In this document: positions 1 through 6,631 of the stretch, piece by piece | Numbering within the stretch: the first letter of the stretch is position 1 | Layout of the letters: each line of letters starts with the position of its first letter | Assembly: GCA_905216195.1 (NCBI GenBank) | Contig: CAJMSX010000075.1 | Location: 1 to 12,179, forward strand | Length of the DNA stretch: 12,179 nt | Reading direction: 5' to 3' | DNA from: an uncultured bacterium | GTDB taxonomy: Bacteria > Bacteroidota > Bacteroidia > Bacteroidales > Marinifilaceae | The notes under the pieces: model-generated | Database searches by the model: none | What the model saw: only the letters and a program-made list of their open reading frames with translations | Told to the model about the DNA's origin: nothing | Translations under genes and position numbers: made by a program

Positions 1-893
1 ACGACATGACGGGTTTCATAATAATTATCGATGTGAAACCACCGACAAATCGCTTCCGCTACCACCTGCATCGAAATACCGTAAAGATGGAGGGTTGTTT
101 TCGGCTGATTTAAAGCGGAAGGGTCTCCTTTTGTAAAATAATCCAGTACATAACCGGCATGACGCTGGTCGGGAAATTCATCCCCGGTAACCCCATAATC
201 CAGACTGGCATAAGGCATATAAACAAAAGTAAAACAGGCAAATACAAAAAACAATAAACGATATACCATATCTCGCTCCACTCTCCCCGAAGTCAAAAAC
301 AATTTCCGGAAGAATTCTCCCGAAACCAAGTATCGAAAAGGAATGTAAAACGCATAATTCTTCCATAACGTCTTCCCGGAAAAAGTTTTAGGGTTTTCGT
401 TTCCCGAAAAAGTTTCGGGTACTACAGCTTCAAACTTGATTTCCCTGCACTTTTGTAAACTATATCCCAAAGCCCTCAAAGGATCGGGAGCCAGGTTCCG
501 GCCGGCATAACCTTTTAAAAAATACTTTTTAGGCCCGGCTAAAATAGGAGAATTGGTAATTTCCGAATCGGTTCCCCAGAGATTGCGGAAGTATTTTTCC
601 CGTCCGGAAGATTTCCCGGGACTCCAGTAAGCTATGGTCTTTTCTTTTTCTGATTTATCGTAATTCCGGAGAAAAGCGTTCAAGAGAGAAGAAGAGGTCC
701 GGCTTCCGTCGGCAAAAACCAGGATATCGGCTTCCATATTTTCCACTAAACGCATATACTCACTCTGTTGCAGGCTTCCCTCCACCTTCTTTACTTCCCA
801 ACCCGTAACTGCTGCCTTTATTTCGGGCCCCGGTTCCGCTTTTTCCGGAAGAAATAAAACAACTATCTTTTTATTCAAATGTTCTTTCCTCAT
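1..893 (-). CDS. Membrane glycosyltransferase, N-terminal part (GT2-like domain joined to GT39/PMT-like domain), truncated by window edge
   Basis: The frame is open from the ATG at 893 to base 1 (297 codons, no stop), so only the N-terminal part is seen. Residues 8-160 resemble a short, degenerate family-2 glycosyltransferase: a beta-strand start (KIVVLFLP), an acidic segment ADILVFADGS at 55-64 where the DxD region would be, and a later GPKKYFLKGYAG stretch. A hydrophobic membrane helix follows at about 209-226, then the acidic pair GDEFPD at 237-242. An Asp/Glu pair in the first outer loop is typical of the catalytic site of GT-C (PMT/ArnT, GT39) enzymes, which transfer sugars from lipid-linked donors at the periplasmic face. 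The remainder, with more membrane helices expected, lies outside the window. The gene diverges from dnaK. The open frame makes coding near certain; the family call is inference from general features, and the GT2 part may be non-catalytic. Confidence 0.7.
   Translation of the reverse strand, partial: MRKEHLNKKIVVLFLPEKAEPGPEIKAAVTGWEVKKVEGSLQQSEYMRLVENMEADILVFADGSRTSSSLLNAFLRNYDKSEKEKTIAYWSPGKSSGREKYFRNLWGTDSEITNSPILAGPKKYFLKGYAGRNLAPDPLRALGYSLQKCREIKFEAVVPETFSGNENPKTFSGKTLWKNYAFYIPFRYLVSGEFFRKLFLTSGRVERDMVYRLLFFVFACFTFVYMPYASLDYGVTGDEFPDQRHAGYVLDYFTKGDPSALNQPKTTLHLYGISMQVVAEAICRWFHIDNYYETRHV
372..419. repeat. Imperfect ~21-bp tandem duplication inside the glycosyltransferase gene
   Basis: Two near-identical copies lie at 372-393 (CTTCCCGGAAAAAGTTTT, then AGGG) and 400-419 (TTTCCCGAAAAAGTTTC, then GGG). 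In the minus-strand protein they give TFSG twice, nine residues apart (161-164 and 170-173), just before the membrane helix. It looks like a small in-frame duplication in the linker between the two domains. Confidence 0.45.
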
Positions 894-907
894 AAGCAAC
901 TCGTTAT

Positions 908-954
908 TAGGTCCGTATCTCCGAAACGGATGCCGGAATTTACAGACGGACCTA
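908..954. repeat. Perfect 9-bp inverted repeat, possible operator or leader hairpin
   Basis: TAGGTCCGT (908-916) and ACGGACCTA (946-954) are exact reverse complements separated by 29 bases. Inside lies a smaller hairpin, TCCG-AAA-CGGA (920-930). On the minus strand the structure would end 14 bases before the glycosyltransferase ATG, so it could form in that gene's mRNA leader and influence ribosome access. It could instead bind a regulator. Neither strand has a T-run after it, so it does not look like a terminator. Confidence 0.5.
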
Positions 955-971
955 TCTATAAATTTTATTGA

Positions 972-979
972 CAAAAATA
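972..979 (-). promoter_or_regulatory. Possible -7 promoter element for the glycosyltransferase gene
   Basis: Read on the minus strand, 979 to 972 is TATTTTTG, an exact match to the Bacteroidota -7 consensus TAnnTTTG. A transcript from it would begin near 965 and carry a leader of about 70 bases containing the 908-954 inverted repeat. The expected -33 TTTG about 20 bases upstream is poor (CCTG at the best spacing), and the area is AT-rich, so a chance match is possible. Confidence 0.3.
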
Positions 980-1028
980 TAAAATTATTTGCCTTTCCCT
1001 CAGGAATGTTCAATTTACTTCATTTTAT

Positions 1029-1070
1029 CGGAAAGAGTTCCGGTCTTTCCCCTCTGGGTCAGAGGGACCC
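1029..1070 (+). other. Overlapping, mutually exclusive hairpins upstream of dnaK (possible leader RNA or small RNA)
   Basis: Four short inverted repeats overlap: CGGAA/TTCCG (1029-1033 with 1038-1042), GGAAAG/CTTTCC (1030-1035 with 1045-1050), CCCTCT/AGAGGG (1050-1055 with 1061-1066) and GGGTC/GACCC (1056-1060 with 1066-1070). The pairs share bases, so an RNA could fold in alternative ways. A terminator-like hairpin follows at 1088-1108. I could not match it to a known riboswitch or RNA family by eye. It could be a small independent RNA, a dnaK attenuator, or chance structure. Confidence 0.35.
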
Positions 1071-1087
1071 AACTTCTTTTGCGTTAT

Positions 1088-1108
1088 ACTGCCTTTCTGG
1101 CAGTTTTT
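1088..1108 (+). terminator. Intrinsic-terminator-like hairpin in the dnaK upstream region
   Basis: ACTGCC (1088-1093), loop TTTCT, GGCAGT (1099-1104), then the T-run continues to 1108 (TTTTT counting the last stem base). The T-run follows the stem only on the plus strand, so it would stop plus-strand transcripts. It lies about 160 bases before the dnaK ATG with no annotated gene between it and the divergent gene. This suggests either a short upstream transcript that ends here or attenuation of a long dnaK leader. The 6-bp stem is modest. Confidence 0.5.
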
Positions 1109-1270
1109 GTGACATCTTTTTTTCTATTTTATATAAAATCCGACATTTTTACAAAATTCTTTCCGCTAAACGAAGTGGCATACCATTTGATAAAAAATAA
1201 TTGTGTTTGGATTAAACCCCAGACACCAATAAAACGAATAATAGATAAACGAAATAAAATACACATTACT

Positions 1271-3190
1271 ATGGGAAAAATTATAGGAATTGACTTAGGA
1301 ACTACCAACTCATGCGTCGCCGTAATGGAAGGTAACGAACCGGTAGTTATACCAAACAGCGAAGGCCGGCGGACAACCCCTTCCATCGTAGCTTTTGTAG
1401 ACAACGGTGAAAGAAAAGTAGGTGACCCGGCTAAACGTCAGGCCATTACCAATCCGAAAAAAACCATATATTCCATCAAACGTTTTATGGGTGAAACTTA
1501 CGATCAGGTTGGAAATGAAGTAAAACGAGTAGCTTACGAAGTAGTGAGAGGCGACAACAATACCCCTCGCGTAGTCATTGACAACCGGCAGTATTCACCT
1601 CAGGAAATTTCCGCTATGATTCTGCAAAAAATGAAGAAAACAGCGGAAGATTACCTGGGACAGGAAATCAGTGAAGCCGTTATTACCGTGCCGGCTTATT
1701 TTAACGATGCCCAGCGTCAGGCTACCAAAGAAGCCGGTGAAATTGCAGGATTGACGGTAAAACGTATCATCAATGAACCGACAGCTGCCGCTTTGGCATA
1801 CGGATTGGACAAAAAGTCTCAGGATATGAAAATAGCCGTATTCGACCTGGGGGGAGGAACTTTCGATATTTCCATATTGGAATTGGGAGACGGCGTATTT
1901 GAAGTGAAATCCACCAATGGGGATACCCACCTGGGAGGAGACGACTTCGACGACAAAATCATCAATTGGTTAGCCGACGAATTCCAAAAAGACGAAGGTG
2001 TGGACATCCGGAAAGACCCGATGGCTCATCAGCGTTTAAAAGAAGCTGCCGAAAAAGCAAAAATAGAATTGTCCAGTTCGACTTCAACGGAAATCAATCT
2101 GCCGTATATTTTCCCGGTAGACGGAATTCCGAAGCATCTGGTACGCACCCTGACCCGCGCTCAGTTCGAACAGTTGTGCGATAGCCTGATTCAGGCAACG
2201 ATTGAACCTTGTAAAAAAGCTTTGGCGGATGCGAATCTGAAACCTTCAGATATTAACGAAGTAATTCTGGTAGGCGGTTCGACCCGTATACCGGCTGTAC
2301 AGCAAAAAGTACAGGAATTTTTCGGAAAGGTTCCTTCCAAGGGAGTAAATCCGGACGAAGTCGTTGCGGTAGGAGCCGCCATTCAAGGGGGTGTACTGAC
2401 CGGAGAAGTAAAAGATGTATTATTGCTGGACGTAACTCCGCTTTCTTTAGGAATTGAAACTCTGGGGGGCGTAATGACCAAACTGATCGAAGCCAATACA
2501 ACCATCCCGACCAAGAAATCGGAGGTATTCTCAACGGCTGCGGATAACCAGCCTTCCGTGGAAATCCACATTTTACAGGGAGAGCGTCCCATGGCCCGGG
2601 ATAACAAAACGATCGGCCGTTTCCACCTGGACAGCATTCCGCCAGCCCCGCGCGGTGTACCCCAGATCGAAGTCACCTTCGATATCGATGCCAACGGTAT
2701 TTTGAATGTATCGGCCAAAGATAAGGCTACCGGTAAAGAGCAATCCATCCGGATCGAAGCTTCTTCCGGTTTGTCGGATGCGGAAATTAAACGGATGAAA
2801 GACGAAGCCGCCGCAAATGCAGAAAACGACCGCAAAGAAAAAGAGAAAATCGATACGATCAATAAAGCCGATTCTATGATTTTCCAAACCGAAAAGCAAT
2901 TGAAAGAATTCGGAGACAAATTACCGGCTGACAAGAAAGCACCGATCGAATCGGCCTTGCAGGAACTGAAAGACGCACATAAGAATCAGGATGTCAATGC
3001 GATCAATACCGCTATGGATAAACTGAACAACGTCTTCCAGGCTGCTTCACAGGAAATGTACAACGCCCAACAACAGGCAGGACAGCAACAAGGCCAACAA
3101 CAACAAGGCGCTCCGAATACCGGCCAACCTAACAATGGCGGCGGCAAAGACCAGGATGTGACCGACGTTGATTTTGAAGAAGTGAAATAA
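1271..3190 (+). CDS. dnaK: Molecular chaperone DnaK (Hsp70)
   Basis: ATP-driven Hsp70 chaperone of the cytoplasm. It binds exposed hydrophobic segments of unfolded proteins and cycles with DnaJ and GrpE, neither of which is in this window. The 639-residue length is normal for the family. The start MGKIIGIDLGTTNSCVAV is the standard Hsp70 N-terminus (phosphate-1 loop), so 1271 is chosen although the frame is open upstream to 989. Other motifs: INEPTAAALAYG at 167-178, FDLGGGTFDIS at 191-201, VGGSTRIPAVQ at 334-344, and the interdomain linker VLLLDVTP at 383-390. The substrate-binding domain follows (about 391-500), then the helical lid and a Gln-rich, disordered tail (about 600-625) ending in DVTDVDFEEVK, close to the usual EEV-type terminus. 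All expected parts are intact. It appears monocistronic, with a strong terminator downstream. Confidence 0.98.
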   Translation: MGKIIGIDLGTTNSCVAVMEGNEPVVIPNSEGRRTTPSIVAFVDNGERKVGDPAKRQAITNPKKTIYSIKRFMGETYDQVGNEVKRVAYEVVRGDNNTPRVVIDNRQYSPQEISAMILQKMKKTAEDYLGQEISEAVITVPAYFNDAQRQATKEAGEIAGLTVKRIINEPTAAALAYGLDKKSQDMKIAVFDLGGGTFDISILELGDGVFEVKSTNGDTHLGGDDFDDKIINWLADEFQKDEGVDIRKDPMAHQRLKEAAEKAKIELSSSTSTEINLPYIFPVDGIPKHLVRTLTRAQFEQLCDSLIQATIEPCKKALADANLKPSDINEVILVGGSTRIPAVQQKVQEFFGKVPSKGVNPDEVVAVGAAIQGGVLTGEVKDVLLLDVTPLSLGIETLGGVMTKLIEANTTIPTKKSEVFSTAADNQPSVEIHILQGERPMARDNKTIGRFHLDSIPPAPRGVPQIEVTFDIDANGILNVSAKDKATGKEQSIRIEASSGLSDAEIKRMKDEAAANAENDRKEKEKIDTINKADSMIFQTEKQLKEFGDKLPADKKAPIESALQELKDAHKNQDVNAINTAMDKLNNVFQAASQEMYNAQQQAGQQQGQQQQGAPNTGQPNNGGGKDQDVTDVDFEEVK

Positions 3191-3220
3191 AGCTTCAAAA
3201 TAACAGATCTTAAAACGGAC

Positions 3221-3270
3221 AAAGGGACTGACTAATGCATAAGGGTTAGACAGTCCCTTTTCCTTTTATT
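3221..3270 (+). terminator. Strong rho-independent terminator after dnaK
   Basis: AAAGGGACTG (3221-3230) pairs perfectly with CAGTCCCTTT (3251-3260). After an A/A mismatch the stem extends with CTAA (3232-3235) and TTAG (3246-3249). The run TTTTCCTTTTATTTTTTT follows. It begins 31 bases after the dnaK stop and marks the end of that transcript. Confidence 0.9.
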
Positions 3271-3522
3271 TTTTTCAATTAACCGTTTGTCTCCGCAAAA
3301 CAAGTTCCGACTCAACACCACCTTTCTTTTTGTGGAAAATACCTTCTTCACTGTCAGACAGCAACCGGACTTTCCCTTACATCCGTTTAGTTTGTAATTT
3401 TCCTCTATTCTCCGGTTACACTTTTCGTTATGAGAAAAATCGCTCCAAAAAAATTCCGGACATCTTTTGCCTACCGGTACATCCGTTATAGAGATATATC
3501 AGGCATCGAATTCTCGTTTTTC
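3271..3522. other. Intergenic stretch with no recognised gene
   Basis: Between the dnaK terminator and the promoter of the thioredoxin-barrel gene I see no frame with protein-like content and no tRNA. The sequence is AT-rich and mixed, with only short, weak inverted repeats (for example CCAC...GTGG around 3320-3340). It could hold distal regulatory sequence or remains of a lost gene, but nothing specific supports either. Confidence 0.5.
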
Positions 3523-3553
3523 TTTCCATATTTTAAACTATTTTTTATCTTTG
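3523..3553 (+). promoter_or_regulatory. Bacteroidota-type promoter for the thioredoxin-barrel gene
   Basis: TATCTTTG (3546-3553) matches the -7 consensus TAnnTTTG of the Bacteroidota primary sigma factor exactly. A partial -33 element, TTTC (3523-3526; consensus TTTG), lies 19 bases upstream, the expected spacing. Transcription would begin near 3560, giving a leader of about 13 bases before the ATG at 3573. The gene therefore probably has its own promoter rather than reading through from dnaK. Confidence 0.6.
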
Positions 3554-3572
3554 AGCGTTAAAAAATGAAGGC

Positions 3573-5003
3573 ATGAAAACTATAGGTTTATCGTTATTCT
3601 TTTCCTTTTACCTGGTATTCCATTGCCAGGCTATACATTTTTTTGAAGGAGACTATGCTACGGCGTTGAAAAAAGCCCAAACCGAAAACAAAAACCTGTT
3701 TATCTGTTTTTCCGCATCCTGGTGCGGTCCCTGTAAAATGTTGGAAAAATATGTATTTCCGAATGAAAAAGTAAGCCAATATGCTGACACCCATTTTATC
3801 TCTCTTCACCTGGATATAGATATGCAGGAAAATGCCGATTTGCAAAAACGGATCAACGCGACCTATGCAGGAACAGTTCCTCATCTGTGTATCCTTTCCC
3901 CGGAAGAAGTTGTGCTCAAGGAATCTTTAGGTGCTTTATCCATTTCCCAAATGCTGAAATTTTTACGAATTACACCACAAGATACCTTACAACGAAAAAT
4001 CGCCATCTCTTCTGACAGGGATTCAACCGGGCCACTTTTTTTCTATAAAGACCATTATCAGCAAATACTGGAAAAGGCCCGACGGGAAAACAAAAACATG
4101 TTACTCTTTTTCTCCTCCCATTACTGCAGGCCATGCCACCTGATGAAAAGAACCACTTTCGAAACACCCTCCGTTATCGATTACGTGCAGGCACATTACC
4201 TTCCGGCACATCTTACACTCGATAATGAAGAAAATATAAAACTATGTATCCGTTATCACAATAAAGACCAGATTACCCCTTACCTGGTTATAGCCACCCC
4301 CGATGAGAAAATAATCAAGAAATACATCGGCTATATGGATTCTACCGCTTTTAGGACTTTTCTCCAAACAGATTCGCTCCTACCCCGCACAGACATTTTA
4401 CCTGCGGAGGCTGTTCGGATTTCATATAGACAATCCACCCCGAGCTGCTGGAATAAATTTATCTATAATCAACGAGCCTCTCATTGGAAACTGGAGGTCG
4501 TTGCTGGTATGAATGTCATGACTTTAAAAACGACCGGTCATTTATCGGCATTGGATTTCAATTACCGGATCGGCTATGAAGCGGGAATAGCTTTCAACCG
4601 GGCCTGGCCGCATTTCCGGTTAGCACCGGGCTTATCTTTTATCTCCAAAGGCGGAAAAAGCAAAGATTATACGTTACGGCAAAACTATCTGGAAGTACCC
4701 GTTAAAATCGGATGGATATTTCACAACCTCCACAACGGCTGGTACCAGTGTCTCGATGTCACTCCATATGGTTCATGGCGGGTCGGACACCAACTAAAAC
4801 GTTCTGATACCACCATTCCCAAAGCATTTTTTGACACCGATACCTTTGATTATGGTCTCCGATTTGCTCTTCATGCCCAATTTACTTCCGGAAAAATCGA
4901 AGGAGGATACAATTTAGGATTACACAACATCTCCTCTGTTTCAGGAGGAGGCATGTATAACCGGGGGTTCTTTCTCAATATAATGCTTTCTTTCGGGCAA
5001 TAA
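3573..5003 (+). CDS. Exported protein with two thioredoxin-like domains and a predicted C-terminal outer-membrane beta-barrel
   Basis: The 476-residue product has a signal peptide (MKTIGLSLFFSFYLVFHCQA, likely cleavage after residue 20; the Cys at 18 does not fit a lipobox). Residues about 26-135 form a thioredoxin-like domain with the active site WCGPC (CxxC 51-54) and the cis-Pro segment TVPHL (P103). Residues about 157-268 form a second one with YCRPC (CxxC 185-188) and cis-Pro in ITPYL (P236). Residues about 300-476 lack cysteine pairs and show alternating polar/hydrophobic strands (GYEAGIAF, NYLEVPVKIGWIF, RFALHAQF, GFFLNIMLSFGQ), ending in an aromatic-containing strand, as in the Bacteroidota 'outer membrane protein beta-barrel' families. 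The thioredoxin parts would sit in the periplasm and the barrel in the outer membrane. A role in thiol-disulphide exchange at the outer membrane is inference; no partner gene is adjacent. Confidence 0.85.
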   Translation: MKTIGLSLFFSFYLVFHCQAIHFFEGDYATALKKAQTENKNLFICFSASWCGPCKMLEKYVFPNEKVSQYADTHFISLHLDIDMQENADLQKRINATYAGTVPHLCILSPEEVVLKESLGALSISQMLKFLRITPQDTLQRKIAISSDRDSTGPLFFYKDHYQQILEKARRENKNMLLFFSSHYCRPCHLMKRTTFETPSVIDYVQAHYLPAHLTLDNEENIKLCIRYHNKDQITPYLVIATPDEKIIKKYIGYMDSTAFRTFLQTDSLLPRTDILPAEAVRISYRQSTPSCWNKFIYNQRASHWKLEVVAGMNVMTLKTTGHLSALDFNYRIGYEAGIAFNRAWPHFRLAPGLSFISKGGKSKDYTLRQNYLEVPVKIGWIFHNLHNGWYQCLDVTPYGSWRVGHQLKRSDTTIPKAFFDTDTFDYGLRFALHAQFTSGKIEGGYNLGLHNISSVSGGGMYNRGFFLNIMLSFGQ

Positions 5004-5031
5004 CTGGAAGAGCCTTAGCCGGCTTTTCCAG
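5004..5031. terminator. Hairpin filling the gap between two convergent stop codons
   Basis: CTGGAAGAGCC (5004-5014) pairs with GGCTTTTCCAG (5021-5031) over 11 positions (one G-T wobble on one strand), with loop TTAGCC. It starts at the base after the stop of the thioredoxin-barrel gene and ends at the base before the stop of dacB. It probably acts as a shared, two-way terminator. T-runs are weak on both sides (TTAAAG plus, TTATTG minus), so efficiency is uncertain. Confidence 0.65.
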
Positions 5032-6405
5032 TTAAAGAAAAGCGCAAAGAAATTCCCCGATTCTTTCTTGAAGGCGGGAGGGTGGACAATCGAAATGATT
5101 CACGAGAATCGTGAAAGCCAAAATTTCTCCTTTTCCTGTCGTCAGATAACCGGAAAGACAGCGTGTCCCGGCAAAAGAGCCGGTTTTGGCCCTCAATTTA
5201 TTTTTCAAAAGGGAGTTAGCCGTTACATAAGGATTCAACCCGGCATCCGCACCCGCCAAAGGCAAAGAAGCGACAAAATCCCGGCCCAGCGTTTTATAGG
5301 CCCATATCAATAAATTGGTAAAGAGTCCGGCCGGAACCGCATTAGCGGCAGACAAACCGCAAGCGTCTTTCAGCACCATGCCGGAGGCTCCCACTCCGAT
5401 CTCCTCCAGTAAAAGCCGGCAACGCTCCGGATAGTTCGTCTCGTCTACCAATTGCCCCAAAGCTTCTGCAAACAGATTGATACTCTTCTTATTCATTTCC
5501 CGGACAATGTCTCTCAAGGCCGGAGAAACGAACGTTTCTATTTTTTCTTTCTTTCCCCCTCCCATTTCGATATTTTCGACAACGATACCGGCTTCATTCA
5601 ATTTTTTCCCGATTTCTTCCAAAAAACACAAATCCGGACGATGCATGGCCCCTTTGATCGGAAATACCTCCCGCTTTGGGGGTAAGGTTCCCAGAATATG
5701 CATCTCTTTGCTATACGGACCTCCGAAAATCCAGGCATCGTCTGTATTTCCCGTCCCGGCTTTTACCTCATTCACAAACCGTACACCCGGTTGTTCCGGT
5801 TCCACACTCAATAATACGGCTTCTTCTCCGGGTAATCCGGTACGAAATTTCAAATAATAGGTATTATCCTTGTAGTTAAAAGGGAAACAAGCCGCTCCGT
5901 AATAATTGGAAATATCTTCCCACAACCAGGAACCGGGCAAAACAAGCTGCTTATTGTTTTCTATCCGGATCTTTCCCCGGATTTTCCGGATGTTCAACTG
6001 CCGGATTGCATCGACCAGCCGGTCGATAAACGTATAGTCGGGAAAATAACGGGAATCCAGACACGGATCACCTTTCGCTTCGATAACAATATCCCCGTTC
6101 AACACTCCCTCCGTCAGGTCACCGCTCCTCCATACCGATGTCCTGTAATGAAAATCCGCTCCCTTCTCTTTCAGAGCCAGAGCGGACGATAATAATTTAC
6201 ATACAGAAGCCGGCTGTAAAGATTTATCTCCCCACCGGTCTATGAGGATGCGCCCATCTGCAACCGCCTTTACCGAAATACCTACAACGGCATGTTTCAG
6301 CTCTGCTGTCTTCAGCAACCGATCCAAGGCTGCGGCAGACTGTCCCCGCAGACCACTGAACAATCCCCACAGACAACACACCAATAATCCGAACCGTTTT
6401 CCCAT
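5032..6405 (-). CDS. dacB: D-alanyl-D-alanine carboxypeptidase/endopeptidase, PBP4 type (peptidase S13)
   Basis: Periplasmic penicillin-binding protein that removes the terminal D-Ala from peptidoglycan stem peptides and/or cleaves D-Ala-mDAP cross-links. The 457-residue product begins with a signal peptide (about 1-22, MGKRFGLLVCCLWGLFSGLRG). All three active-site motifs of the serine PBP fold are visible: SVCK (S67-K70, nucleophile Ser and Lys), SIN (308-310) and KTG (407-409). The family's GDPxL segment is seen as GDPCLD (112-117). A large insertion between SxxK and SxN, typical of S13 enzymes, is present. The usual DGSGLS segment reads DACGLS (347-352), a mild departure. The start lies 3 bases after the xseB stop, so it is the last gene of the minus-strand cluster and is presumably co-transcribed. 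The gene could also be called PBP4/PbpG by different pipelines; the S13 assignment is firm. Confidence 0.93.
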   Translation of the reverse strand: MGKRFGLLVCCLWGLFSGLRGQSAAALDRLLKTAELKHAVVGISVKAVADGRILIDRWGDKSLQPASVCKLLSSALALKEKGADFHYRTSVWRSGDLTEGVLNGDIVIEAKGDPCLDSRYFPDYTFIDRLVDAIRQLNIRKIRGKIRIENNKQLVLPGSWLWEDISNYYGAACFPFNYKDNTYYLKFRTGLPGEEAVLLSVEPEQPGVRFVNEVKAGTGNTDDAWIFGGPYSKEMHILGTLPPKREVFPIKGAMHRPDLCFLEEIGKKLNEAGIVVENIEMGGGKKEKIETFVSPALRDIVREMNKKSINLFAEALGQLVDETNYPERCRLLLEEIGVGASGMVLKDACGLSAANAVPAGLFTNLLIWAYKTLGRDFVASLPLAGADAGLNPYVTANSLLKNKLRAKTGSFAGTRCLSGYLTTGKGEILAFTILVNHFDCPPSRLQERIGEFLCAFL

Positions 6406-6408
6406 CTT

Positions 6409-6609
6409 CTATTCTTCTTCCATGGTCTTCAGGATATTTTCCACCTCTTCTTCGGTATTATGCAATTTGGCTTTGCAGAAAGCAATCAATTCCGAAACCC
6501 GCTTTACCTTTGCACCCAACTCGTCTACATCCAATTTATTCTCTTCCAATAACGCTACAATCTGCTCTATTTCAGCGATAGCCTCTTTATAATTTAACTT
6601 TTCTTCCAT
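6409..6609 (-). CDS. xseB: Exodeoxyribonuclease VII small subunit
   Basis: This 66-residue, highly charged, helical protein begins MEEKLNYKEAIAEIEQIV, with the family pattern (Y-x-E-A-hydrophobic, then E-x-I-V-x-x-L-E) followed by LDVDELGAKVKRVSELIAFCKAKL. This is the two-helix XseB fold that binds XseA. Several small subunits coat one XseA to make exonuclease VII, which degrades single-stranded DNA from both ends. An AAAGGA-like ribosome site (minus strand, 6614-6619) precedes the ATG at 6609. It lies 22 bp after xseA and 3 bp before dacB, so translation is probably linked. Length is slightly short of the common 70-80 residues but complete. Confidence 0.93.
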   Translation of the reverse strand: MEEKLNYKEAIAEIEQIVALLEENKLDVDELGAKVKRVSELIAFCKAKLHNTEEEVENILKTMEEE

Positions 6610-6631
6610 TGTTTCCTTTTATAATAATTCA

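Larger units (their letters stand above)
894..1270. other. Gene-free divergent intergenic region with several RNA/DNA secondary structures
   Basis: This 377-bp stretch lies between the start codons of the divergent glycosyltransferase gene and dnaK. It holds an inverted repeat (908-954), a set of overlapping hairpins (1029-1070) and a terminator-like hairpin (1088-1108), listed separately. A short plus frame exists at 1006-1200, but it runs straight through the hairpins and has no recognisable protein features. The dnaK frame is also open back to 989 without resembling any Hsp70 sequence. No exact TAnnTTTG promoter element was found on the plus strand; the nearest is TGTGTTTG at 1202-1209, without a convincing -33 partner. 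No CIRCE-type heat-shock operator was recognised. Confidence 0.6.

Noticed and set aside
968..996. TTGACA at 968-973 as a classical -35 box for dnaK
   Set aside because: No TATAAT-like -10 lies at 16-18 bases, and this phylum uses a different promoter type. The match is best explained by AT-rich sequence.
1006..1200. 64-codon plus-strand frame before dnaK
   Set aside because: It runs through the hairpin cluster and the terminator-like structure, lacks a ribosome site and shows no recognisable protein pattern. A non-coding explanation fits better.
989..1270. In-frame 94-codon extension at the N-terminus of DnaK
   Set aside because: Hsp70 proteins begin at MGKIIGIDLGTT. The upstream frame has no Hsp70 or targeting-peptide features and overlaps the hairpins and terminator-like element, so it is an open frame by chance.
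2383..2934. 183-codon minus-strand frame opposite dnaK
   Set aside because: Antisense to the dnaK substrate-binding domain. Such frames are frequent opposite strongly conserved genes.
3080..3120. CAA-rich repeat at the 3' end of dnaK as a microsatellite
   Set aside because: It encodes the normal disordered Gln/Gly-rich tail of bacterial DnaK, and the codons are mixed enough not to require a repeat explanation.
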